DNA of 25,298 nucleotides from Pigoraptor vietnamica (lineage: Eukaryota; Opisthokonta; Filasterea), in the NCBI GenBank assembly GCA_943704525.1, contig CALSCQ010002852.1, positions 1-25,298 of the forward strand. Direction: 5' to 3'. The notes under the pieces are model-generated. The model was not told where the DNA came from and made no database searches. It saw nothing but the letters and a program-made list of their open reading frames with translations. Below are positions 9,311 to 18,757 of the stretch, one piece after another (position 1 is the stretch's first letter; each line of letters starts with the position of its first letter). A program made the position numbers and the translations under genes.

Positions 9311-11047
9311 ATGGCGGTGCACGACCTTCGCCGCCTTCCGTTCCTTCTTTTCGTCGTCGGCCTCTCAGTTGTGGCTCTCAACTGCCTCGTCTTTCTGCAT
9401 ATGCCGACCACCGACGGCGAGGACGTTGGGCTTGATGACACGGCGACGCCGCCGAACCGGCAGGGTCCGCACGAGCATTCCGTCGTCGACGATCGGCGGC
9501 GCAACGCCGGCGACGCTGAGCTATTACTCTCGGGGCGGGTTGATCGTTCGCCAGCGGTGTCGGTGCCGCTTTCGACATCGGTCGCCCGTTTTCTTCTCGC
9601 CATCAATCGATACGGCCCAAACAACCAGTTCTACGCTTTCATCGAAGCGGTCAAGATCGCGGGCGCACTCAACCGCACGCTCGTGCAGGCGCCGTTCATG
9701 GAACACTACCTCGACATACGGCGACGCCATGCGCTCAAGGGTTTCGACGTCACGCAGACCTTTGACATGAACCCGTCCGCGGTGGAGGCCCTTGGTGTTC
9801 GGATGGCGGGTCCTGAGGAGTTTCGCGCGGCGATGCGGGACGACCACGGGCGGGTGCATGTCGATTTGTACTGGCACCTGCACTCGCGCAACGAGGCCTA
9901 CTGGAACCGCACGGCGAAACTGCTCAACGTGTCCTTTCAGGTCGATCGCGAGACCTTCGCCAATCACACTTCGCCGTTGCACGGGCGCTTTGACGCCGAA
10001 TCCCTCGCGGGACCCTGGGCGCTGGGGCCGGGTCACGCCTCCCTCCCTCTCGTTGTCATCGACACGCCGTTCATGGCCAGCCACGACTACCGGACCATGT
10101 GCCGCACACTTGAGCATCGCGGCGTGCGACATCGGGACGCGCACTTGCGCATAGTGCGGGCACTCGCGCACGCGCCCGGAATCGTGGCAACGGCGCGGCG
10201 TGTAATCGAGACGATCGTGCGTCGGCCGTACGTTGCCGTGCACTGGCGCCGCCCCGACACGGACGATTTCTCGTGCGGACGGAGCAGAATCTGCCCTGGA
10301 TTCATCGGGCATGCGGAGGTGGTTGCGGTTTTGAGGAGTGCCTTGGTGGCCGCACGCCTGTCGCCTGCGCGTACCACCCTCTACCTGGCGTCGAATCGCG
10401 CGGACGAGGTCGCCGTAAGCGTTTTCAAGCGCGCCGGCTTCGCCAGAGTTCTCACGCTGAAGGACACGCGCGCGGATGTCGAGGAGGGATTCTATGCATC
10501 TCTTATGGAGCAGGAACTCTGCATGCAGGCGGACGTGTTCGTCGGGTCGCAGTCTTCGACGTGGTCGGAGCGCGTGCTCGAGATGCGGACTGCGCGGCGG
10601 CAGGCGCACACCTGGACAACGGCGCAGATTGCGGAGGTGACCACGCGCAATGCCGAGGGTGGGCTTGAAGGATCAGACGTGGGGGACGACGGTGACGTGG
10701 CCTGTGGATACGCCTACATGGGCATCTCGAGCGAACCCGCGGCAATACTTACCCTGCGGTGCCAGGCTACGGCCGCCGTCATCGCCGACGTCGTTTTCGC
10801 ATCGTTTGGAGCGCCCGCGGGGCTGTGTCCGTCGGCTCTCGTCGCTCATCGTGCGTGCCACTACAACGGCACAGTGGCCCATGTGTTGCGAATGTGCGCC
10901 GGCCGCCGCGAGTGCCGCATTCCGGTGACGAACAGTCCGGCGGTGGACGGCCACTTCCCCTTCTACGACTGCCCGATGGGTGGCTTCGCTCTCGCTGTAA
11001 CGGCGCGTTGCACCAACTCGACGGCACCGCCACAAACGGCTATTTAA
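9311..11047 (+). CDS. Type II membrane O-fucosyltransferase-like protein with C-terminal SUEL lectin domain
   Basis: Single exon, 578 aa. Residues ~10-31 form a signal-anchor (FLLFVVGLSVVALNCLVFL), giving a Golgi/ER type II topology. A stem of ~60 residues leads to an O-FucT (GT65/68/106-like) domain: ARFLLAINRYGPNNQFYAF (93-111; the N-R-x-G-x-x-N-Q loop of GDP-fucose enzymes), YVAVHWRRPDTDDFSCG (307-323; H311/R313 in the position of the conserved HxR), TTLYLASN, and VFVGSQSSTWSE (409-420). Residues 465-567 form a galactose-binding SUEL/Gal_lectin module with eight cysteines (C465 to the final ARC), FASFG, GLC, ACH, MCAGRRECRIPV and DCPMGGFALAV. Several N-glycosylation sequons (NRT, NVS, NHT, NGT, NST) fit a lumenal domain. 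The acceptor is unknown. The transferase call is by motif and gives no subfamily. Confidence 0.85.
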   Translation: MAVHDLRRLPFLLFVVGLSVVALNCLVFLHMPTTDGEDVGLDDTATPPNRQGPHEHSVVDDRRRNAGDAELLLSGRVDRSPAVSVPLSTSVARFLLAINRYGPNNQFYAFIEAVKIAGALNRTLVQAPFMEHYLDIRRRHALKGFDVTQTFDMNPSAVEALGVRMAGPEEFRAAMRDDHGRVHVDLYWHLHSRNEAYWNRTAKLLNVSFQVDRETFANHTSPLHGRFDAESLAGPWALGPGHASLPLVVIDTPFMASHDYRTMCRTLEHRGVRHRDAHLRIVRALAHAPGIVATARRVIETIVRRPYVAVHWRRPDTDDFSCGRSRICPGFIGHAEVVAVLRSALVAARLSPARTTLYLASNRADEVAVSVFKRAGFARVLTLKDTRADVEEGFYASLMEQELCMQADVFVGSQSSTWSERVLEMRTARRQAHTWTTAQIAEVTTRNAEGGLEGSDVGDDGDVACGYAYMGISSEPAAILTLRCQATAAVIADVVFASFGAPAGLCPSALVAHRACHYNGTVAHVLRMCAGRRECRIPVTNSPAVDGHFPFYDCPMGGFALAVTARCTNSTAPPQTAI

Positions 11048-11665
11048 TAAGGGATATTTATGAAAACGCGCAGGCACGAACCTCAAAACGGCAGGCGCGT
11101 AGTAAGATGCCCTGCTGCGAGAGAGGATCTACACGAGGAGACGACCGATCAGGTAGCTCCGGACAGGACGTCCCCACGAGGAAATCATAAGTGAGACTGT
11201 TCCCTCCGACACGCACTGCAGGCGCTCGCAAACTGCAAAAATAACGCTCTCGCGCGAACGATGCAAGAAGCCATGCGCCGTGCACCGATGTAACTCGCAC
11301 TGACGTCAATGGAAGCCGCAACTTCTTTTTCCCATTAAGTCTCAGCTCACACGCTGCACAAGCAAACGAAGCCGATGGCGTGCCAAACTCAAATAGACGC
11401 TGCGAATAAAGAAAAGTGCGGGTTGACTCCTGGTGTTTGTGCCTGCTATTGCTGAAAAGGGAGATCGGCACGCACATTTGTCTCCAAAACTGACATCACA
11501 TACACACACAACGCACGCACGGACGCTGTCTGAAACGCTTGCCGTGGCATGCACTTTGGACGCTCGTTCCTTGACGAGAGGGAAGATGAGCAAGGGAGGA
11601 ACACACTCAGGGAATGAACACCGCTCCGAACCACAATGTCTTCACTCGTGTGTGTGTGTGTGTTT

Positions 11666-11706
<41 letters not shown>

Positions 11707-12048
11707 CGTGCGTGAGCGTGTGTGTGTGTATGTGCGTGCGTGAGCGTGTGTGTGTGTGTGTGTGTGTGTGAGCGTCAGCTGAGCGCACGTGCGCCCTATC
11801 AAACGGCCGTGAAATATTGCGAAAATTTTGCGAAACGTCCAATTCAATTGCTCGAGCGCCGCCGTCTGGAGTACGGACTCTCCTTCCCCTGCCACACCAC
11901 CAACGCAGCGCACACGATCGGCAAAGGCGCACTGTTGCGTGGACGGTGTGCGCGAGCGAAAAGAGGGTCGGCGCCGGAGGTGAACGGCGCTGCGCTGGGC
12001 GTGTGTTGACGTGCCGCTGCGCCTGACTCTGGCGGTTTCTCTGGGACG
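11048..12048. other. Intergenic region upstream of STT3
   Basis: About 1 kb between the O-fucosyltransferase stop and the STT3 start. It contains an AATAAA at 11405-11410, some 360 bases after the O-fucosyltransferase stop, and the GT repeat at 11648-11769. The reading frames here are mostly repeat-derived (Val/Cys or His/Thr polymers) and I see no supported gene. Confidence 0.5.
11648..11769. repeat. Compound (GT)n / GTGC microsatellite
   Basis: About 120 bases of GT repeats interrupted by TTTG, CGTGCGTG and a twice-repeated unit containing GTGCGTGCGTGAGCGTGTG. It lies intergenically upstream of STT3. Confidence 0.95.
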
Positions 12049-15000
12049 ATGGGGCTCGTCGGTGCGCTGAGGGGCGATCCCCTCGTCACGCCGCGCAGCC
12101 AGGTCGCCCTCACGCTGCTCAAGTACACCATCCTTTTTCTCGTCACCATCGTCGCCTTCTGCTCGCGCCTTTTTGCGGTCATCCGGTTCGAGAGCATCAT
12201 CCACGAATTCGACCCATGGTGAGTGTGTGCGAAGGACCAAGAGGGGCGCTGGCAGCGACGTGTGCTTATCGTGACGTGGCCCCATTGCTGCTTTCGTGCG
12301 TGTATGCGTGGATGGGGCGCGCATGTGCACGTGATGGTGGTGGATGGCTGCCAGTTGCCACTGTCGATGTTCATCTCCCCCGCCTTCATCGGGACGCAGG
12401 TTCAACTACCGCTCCACGCACCACATGGTCACTCACGGCTTTTACGAGTTCATCAACTGGTTCGACGAGCGCGCGTGGTACCCCCTCGGGCGCATCGTCG
12501 GCGGCACGGTGTATCCCGGCCTCATGTTCACGTCGGGGACGCTGCACTGGATCTTCCACACGCTCAACATCCCCATCCACATCCGCGACATCTGCGTGTT
12601 TCTCGCGCCGCTGTTCAGCGGTCTGACGGCCATTGCGACGTTCCTGCTCACGTCAGAGCTCAGCTCGACGGGCGCGGGACTCCTCGCCGCGGCCTTTATT
12701 GCCGTAGGTGCGCCATGTGCCCATGTAACTGTTGACACTCGCACACGCCACACCATTTGCACCAACCAAGTATGTGGCTGACCGGCGTACTGTCGCCTCG
12801 TCGCACAACAGTTCCCGGCTACATCTCGCGCTCCGTCGCTGGCTCGTACGACAACGAGGGCATTGCGATCTTCGCGCTCATGCTCACGTACTACCTGTGG
12901 ATTGCCGCCCTCAAGCGCGGGTCGATGTTCTACGGCGCGCTGACTGCGCTTGCGTACTTTTACATGGTGGCTGCGTGGGGCGGCTACGTGTTCATCATCA
13001 ATCTCATCCCGCTGCACGCGTTTGTGCTTCTGCTGATGGGGCGGTACTCGTCGCGCCTCTACCTCGCCTACTCGACGTTCTACGTGCTCGGGACGATCAT
13101 GTCGATGCAGGTGCCGTTCGTCGGGTTCCAGCCCGTGCGCACGAGCGAGCACATGGCCGCGATGGGTGTGTGGGGCGGCCGCGTTCAGAGGGAGCACTTG
13201 CACATCGCACTTTCACAGCGCACTGCACGCATGTTGAGTGCAATCCTATACATTTTTTGTTTTACCTTTTCCGCTACATTGCTAATGTGCGCACGCACGC
13301 TTGCAGGCGTCTTCGCACTCCTCCAGGCGTATTCTTTCGTCGAGTACCTGCGCGCGCACATTGAGCGCCGCTCGTTCGAGGCCATCTTCAAGCTGGCGGT
13401 GATCGCCGTCGCCGGGCTTGTCTTCCTCGCTGTCGTCGGTCTCACGTACGCGGGCGTCATTGCGCCGTGGACGGGCCGCTACTACTCGCTGTGGGACACT
13501 GGGTACGCCAAGATCCACATCCCCATCATCGCGTCCGTGTCCGAGCACCAGCCGACCGCGTGGTCGTCCTTTGTGTTCGACCTCCACTTTCTCGTCGTCG
13601 CCTTCCCCGCCGGCGTGTGGCTGTGCACGCAGAACATGAACGACGAGCGTGCTTTCATCGTCCTCTACGCCGCGACTGCGACGTACTTTGCCGGCGTGAT
13701 GGTTCGCCTCATGCTCACCCTCACGCCCTGCGTCTGCATCCTCGCGGCCATTACCGTGTCGAGCATCCTGGACACGTACTTGCGTCATGAGCCCGACGCC
13801 TCGGCCGCGGACGACTCGGAGGGCTCGTCGTCGGAGGGTCGGACGCGGAGTGCGTCTGCGCGCGGGCGCAAGGCGCGCGAGGCGAATGCGCCGTGGGTGC
13901 CGACGGAGGTGCGCATCGGCGTGTCTGCGCTGATGATCATCCTGCTGTCCCAGTTTGTGGTGCACTCGACGTGGGTGACCAGCAACGCCTACTCGTCGCC
14001 GTCCGTCGTGCTCGCTTCGTACAACCCCGACGGGTCGCGCGCTATCCTCGACGACTTCCGCGAGGCCTACTACTGGCTGCGCACGAACACGCCGGACGAT
14101 GCGCGCATCATGTCGTGGTATGTCTATGCATTAGGTCAAAAGGGCGGGGGGGGGGGGGGGGGGTTGTTTGGTGTAGGCGTCAGAGCGTTATCATTGCTCA
14201 TTTTTGTGTTCTCTCTCGGTCAGGTGGGACTACGGTTACCAAATCGCCGGCATGGCCAACCGCACAGTGCTCGTTGATAACAACACGTGGAACAACTCGC
14301 ACATTGCGATGGTCGGCAAGGTATGTAGTGTGCGCTGTGTCTGTGTGATCTGTGTGTGCGTGCGTGTGTGAATGAGTGAGTAAGTGTGTGTGTATGAGTG
14401 TGTGTTGTGTGTGTGTGTGCGTGTGTGTTGGCGTGCGCGCGCTCACTCACCCTCGTGAGCAGGCGATGAGCAGCAACGAGTCCGCCGCATACGACATTAT
14501 GCGCGCCCTTGACGTCGACTACGTCCTCGTCATCTTTGGCGGTTACATTGGTTACTCCGGCGATGACATCAACAAGTTCCTCTGGATGGTCCGCATTGCC
14601 GCCGGAGAGCACCCGCAGGACATTCGCGAGGCGGAGGTGTGTCTGCGTGTCAGTGAGCTGCTTGTGTTGTCTGTGTGTTGGTTGCTGACGGCAGGTCTAT
14701 TTTCCCGCAGTACTATTCGTCGGATGGCCACTTCCGTGTGGACTCTGGCGCGCCGAAGACGTTCGTCAACAGCCTCATGTACCGTCTGTGCTACTACCGC
14801 TTTGGCGAGGTCCAGCTGAGCTACCGCGACCCCGCGGGCTTTGACCGCACGCGCAACGTCGAAATTGCCGACAAGAACATCCAGCTGACGCATGTCGAGG
14901 AGGCATTCACCTCGGAGCACTGGCTCGTGCGAATTTACAAGGCACGTGTGTCATTGCCTGTTCGGCAGTTCACATTTGGTGCGACCTGGGCTTACGTTTG

Positions 15001-15210
15001 TGCGCGTGGCCGCTGCAGGTAAAGGACCTCCCGAACGAAGACGGCCTCGGGCGCGAGCCCCGATCGACAGACATCAAGCCGAAGCGTAAGGCCAAGCGCG
15101 GAAAGGGCGCGCGGGGCTTTATCCACAACAAGCTCACGTTCAGGCGCGTTGGCAAGGCGGCCGCCGGGACCGCAAGCGGCCAGGGTCAGGCACAGAAGGC
15201 GGAGGAGTAA
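12049..15210 (+). CDS. STT3: Oligosaccharyltransferase catalytic subunit STT3
   Basis: Eight exons: 12049-12218, 12400-12707, 12812-13165, 13307-14117, 14224-14320, 14463-14636, 14711-14941 and 15019-15210; 778 aa. STT3 transfers lipid-linked oligosaccharide to Asn in N-x-S/T sequons in the ER lumen. Catalytic landmarks are all present: HEFDPW with D55 (first lumenal loop), SYDNEG with D173/E175, SVSEHQP (~354-360) of the EL5 loop, WWDYG (548-552) and the DK-type motif [15 protein letters not shown] (566-580). The N-terminal half is multi-spanning. A Ser/acidic-rich insert ([25 protein letters not shown]) sits in exon 4 between the last TM helices. The C-terminal tail is Lys/Arg-rich. Exon 7 to 8 requires a GC-AG intron (see findings). 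One intron holds an 18-G homopolymer and another a GT repeat. Assignment is secure. Confidence 0.97.
14146..14163. repeat. (G)18 homopolymer in STT3 intron 4
   Basis: Eighteen consecutive G, 28 bases into the intron between exons 4 and 5. A G-run of this length may form a quadruplex on the RNA strand; that is inference. Confidence 0.9.
14332..14432. repeat. GT-rich repeat in STT3 intron 5
   Basis: Impure GT repeat (GTGTGT blocks with GAGTGAGTAAGT interruptions) filling most of the intron between exons 5 and 6, on the sense strand. Confidence 0.85.
14942..15018 (+). other. GC-AG intron (STT3 intron 7)
   Basis: 77 nt, donor AAG|GCACGT and acceptor CTGCAG. Joining across it restores IYK-VKDLPN, matching the conserved STT3 segment WLVRIYKV. 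The GT alternative, using GTGTGT at 14946, would need a 23-nt intron to stay in frame. Confidence 0.8.
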
Positions 15211-15370
15211 CGCACTGGGCCAGTCTCTCTTAGTTTAGCGGTCTCATGGGCGCATTTCCATTCGCGCGAAGGAACTGCCTCGCTGCTGCGGCGTTTTTGT
15301 GCGGCGCTGCGTGTCGTCTGAAAAAAAATGAAAGGGCAAAGATCTCAGCTTGTCGAAACGCACGTGTGTG

Positions 15371-15480
15371 TTTGAGTGGGTTTATTTATGGGCATTTAAG
15401 TATGATACTTACCTTATAAGTATTTTATGAAAATATTAAATTCTATTATTGGCATGCAAGTTTAAAAGTAGAAATAAAGT
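15371..15480. other. AT-rich island
   Basis: I count about 25 G/C in 110 bases (roughly 23%), against the much more GC-rich exons on either side. It contains AATAAA at its right end and no recognisable coding frame or terminal repeat. It may be the STT3 3' UTR and terminator region, or inserted DNA. Confidence 0.7.
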
Positions 15481-15540
15481 TCCTTTTTTCCGAGAATGGC
15501 AAAGTACGCACTCTCCCATTGGTTAACGGGTGACATCACT

Positions 15541-15560
15541 TCCCCCAACACCTTGGGGGA
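15541..15560. repeat. Perfect inverted repeat
   Basis: TCCCCCAA-CACC-TTGGGGGA: an 8-bp perfect stem with a 4-nt loop, just right of the AT-rich island. Confidence 0.8.
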
Positions 15561-15727
15561 ATGGGGTGGGTCCTAATATATTGAAGGCCTGATTTAGAAA
15601 ATCACCAAAAAAGACGTGCGCTTCAATTAGACATGCTCGAGTGACCTAGTTATGGGGGCAATAGTGTGGGCTTGAGTGGGAGCTGAATTGTGACTCTCCC
15701 CCGCACCTGCACGTGCGAGTGTGCGAT

Positions 15728-15757
15728 GTGTGTGCGTGTGCGTGTGCGTGTGCGTGC
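15728..15757. repeat. (TGTGCG)n minisatellite
   Basis: Four to five tandem copies of a GTGTGC-type hexamer in the GDH2 upstream region. Confidence 0.8.
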
Positions 15758-16224
15758 ATGCCCTTCCGTTTACGTGTTCCACGCACGGAGCTATCGGGTG
15801 ACGTGTCTCGCCAGGGTCGATGCGCGTGTGTGTGTGCGTGAGAGAGAGAGAACCTTCCGTCGCACGTCGTCTCTACATTGCGCATTCGCGAACCTTCTTG
15901 TTGCATGATATCCATACGTCCAGTCGCGTGCTTTGTCCCCAACCAGTGTGGTGCTCCAGGTGCGGCATTCTGTGTGCTGTCCGGCCCGATCACGAGGCTG
16001 TGCGAACTTTCTTGGCCACTGTTCGTCGTGAATTGCCGTTGCTCACGCACACGCCCACCCAGGTCCCAGCCACCGTCAACTCTTCAGCGAGCAGCACTTG
16101 CTGCTCTAACGGTATGTGTACGCTTGCATCTCTCCGTCACTTCTATAGTGCCTCTTTTGTGGTGTACTGTAGTGCTCCCGTTGAAGTGAATCCTTTTGAG
16201 TGCGTGTGAGTGTGTTTATGTCAA

Positions 16225-16484
16225 ATGTCTGCCACCGAGTGCTGCGCCGCACCGCACTGCGGCAAGGTGGCAGCAGGAGCCGCATCTCCCGCCCACGTGC
16301 ACGCATACGGTGCCGTGTCGCTCATAAACGGCGTCCCGAAACCGCAGTATTCGCCAATGGCTCTTCGCGAGCGCATCGCGTCGACCTCGGACTATGTCCG
16401 GCCCGAGTTTGACACGAACAGCCAGATGTTCCAGGTGTGTGACGTGTTGTTGCTTCGGCAGTCATGTGGACGTGATGTGTTTGT

Positions 16485-16515
<31 letters not shown>

Positions 16516-18714
16516 GTGTTTGTGTGTGTGTTAAAAGGGACGGAGTGGCGTGTGTGTTGTGGGAGCGGGAGTGAGTGCGGACTATTGATCCCGTTGGCGG
16601 ACCGTCGCTGATGGCTCCCTCCCACGCACGCAGGTCGAGGCGGTCATTCGCAAGTCGGGAATGATGCCCCAAGACGCCACCCAGAAGGAGATCTCGTGGT
16701 TCTACAAGTGAGTGGCGGAGTGCGCCCATTGCGTTTGAGTGCAGATTGTGTTGTGCGTAGGTGCTAGTGCCCGTGAGTGCTATTTGTCGATCATTCTCTC
16801 TGACGGCGGTTGCCACCCGCAGCAACCTCGGCATCGAGTCGATTTTCTTCAAGAATGAGACGGTGGAGAAGATTAGCGAGTTTATTCTCAGCGTGTACGC
16901 CGCCAAGATCCTGTCGTACACGAAGCACAAGACGACGGTCGACATCAACCTCGAACACGAGACGGACAAGGGCGCCATCTACCTCTGCAACAGCCAGCCC
17001 GGTGTCTCCGTCTCCCACGGTCCCCTGTTCGAGAAGAAGTGGGTTTGGTGGTTGTTGGTGTGTGCGTGTTCGTGTGCGTGTTCGTGTGTGTGCGTGTGTG
17101 CGTGTTGGTGTGTGTGTGCGTGTGTGCGTGTTGGTGTGTGTGTGTGTGTGTGTGCGTGTTGGTGTGTGTGTGTGTGAGTGTGTGTGTGAGTGAGTGCTTT
17201 GGCGTGTGCGAGTGTTTGTTCATGATTTGTAATTCGCGATGCGTGCGCAGGATCGACCAGAAGTACCTCAACCGCAAGTCGGACTCGAAGGACGTCTATC
17301 GCGTGGAGACATACCGCTCGAAGGGATACATCTCGGACGACAATCCCGTCCAGCTCCGCTGCTACTTCGTCGACAAGTACGTTGCGTGCGAGAGCGTGCG
17401 GCGCGCATACCGCCCTCGTACCTTCGGCTCTGTGCGCTGAACTAACGATCGCTATTGTGCGTGTGCAGGTGCGAGTTTGACAATCCTGACGCGGACAGCA
17501 TGGAGACGAACCTTGAGCGCATCGGGTCGCGCAACTTCCTCGAGCGTGCGTCGGAGAACACGCGCGTCGTGTACCAGGACATTGTCAACAAGGCCGTCAA
17601 CCGCAACGGCCCCGTCATCCAGTACTTCTTCTTCCCGGAGCAGCAGGAGGCGCGCATGGTCATCGCTTACAGGTGGGAAAATAGACGGGGCGTGGGACGC
17701 TGTGGATCCGGCAATAGTCGCTGTGGTGCCGTGCGTGTGCATCGGTGTCTGTTTGTGCTCGTGCTTGGCGCCTGACTCGGATGTATTGGCCAGGCGCGGC
17801 GACACGGTCAACTTTTTCTCGTCCATGTCGGACCTGTACCACTTTTACGACCTCTACTCGACGCGCAAGTTCGTCGGTGGGCATTTGTGCCAAATGTTCC
17901 TTGTCTCTGACCTTGCCGACGGTTTTCTATGTGCTCAACCACATCTTGCATGCGCGTGCTCTGCAGAGCAATTCTCGAACGGCCTCGTCGTCGTGTCGGT
18001 GTACGTGAAGCAGCTTCCGAACTCAAAGTCCATCCCGCTCGAGTCGGCCATCCACCAGCTCGCGAAGGAGGTCTCACTGCTGTACGCACTCCCCTCGTCG
18101 CCGCTTCAGCCCCTCTTCTACGAGAAGACGCTCAGCAGTGGGTTGGCGGCGCTTCTCCTCGATGCTTGTGTTGCGTGCGCGGTGTCCTTAACGCCCTTCG
18201 CTTATGCAACACAGTGCAAGCGATCAGCTATTCGTACTGCGCGTGGAAGTTTGCCGAGCACTTCCTCAACCGCCTTGGGCCCGAATACGAGGCGCTGCAG
18301 AAGGCCCTCGACGCGAACAAGGAGGAGCACTCTGCGCTCCTTATGACGCTCAAGACGCGCCTCCGCCTCGACACGTTCACGTCAGAGTTCATCTTCGAGG
18401 TGTGTGTCGGACCTTGGCGTATGTGTGTGCCATTATGTATGCCCGTCCGAATCACCCGGGCTGTCGTGTTATGCATACTTACACTATGTGGTTGTTCATG
18501 GCAGGTCGTCCAGCGCTATCCCGAGCTCGTGCGCCTCCTCTACGCCAATTTTGCGGCCGTCCACCGGGTCGTTGCGACCTCCTCTGGGCCCGGACTGACG
18601 TACGTAGACATTCTGAATGGACTGGCTGCGCGGATTTCTAATAGTAGTACGCGAATGGTAGTAGGCGTTTCGACCGCGTTTTATGACCCCGATTGCACGA
18701 GTGGCGTTTAAGTG

Positions 18715-18757
<43 letters not shown>

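Larger units (their letters stand above)
15211..16224. other. Intergenic region between STT3 and GDH2
   Basis: About 1 kb. The left part contains a markedly AT-rich island (15371-15480), an AATAAA at 15473-15478 and a perfect hairpin at 15541-15560. The right part carries a (TGTGCG)n minisatellite near 15728-15757. A GTATGT donor-like site at 16111 and an acceptor-like CTGTAG near 16170 may delimit a 5'-UTR intron of GDH2, but this is untested. No protein-coding gene is supported. Confidence 0.5.

Noticed and set aside
9311-11086. Long antisense frames opposite the O-fucosyltransferase gene
   Set aside because: Typical GC-rich antisense shadows; Arg/His/Pro-rich with no domain, while the sense strand has two recognisable domains.
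11446-12405. A 319-codon minus-strand frame overlapping the STT3 first exon
   Set aside because: It runs through the GT repeat (poly His-Thr) and is antisense to the clear STT3 N-terminus; no domain is recognisable.
14691-14710. Alternative STT3 exon 7 acceptor at GACGGCAG (14694)
   Set aside because: It shifts the frame; the downstream CCCGCAG at 14710 gives [13 protein letters not shown], matching STT3.
14942-14970. A 23-nt GT-AG intron in STT3 (donor GTGTGT at 14946, acceptor at the CGGCAG ending at 14968)
   Set aside because: Too short for normal splicing and would insert about 17 non-conserved residues between IYK and VKDLPN; the GC-AG intron is more consistent.
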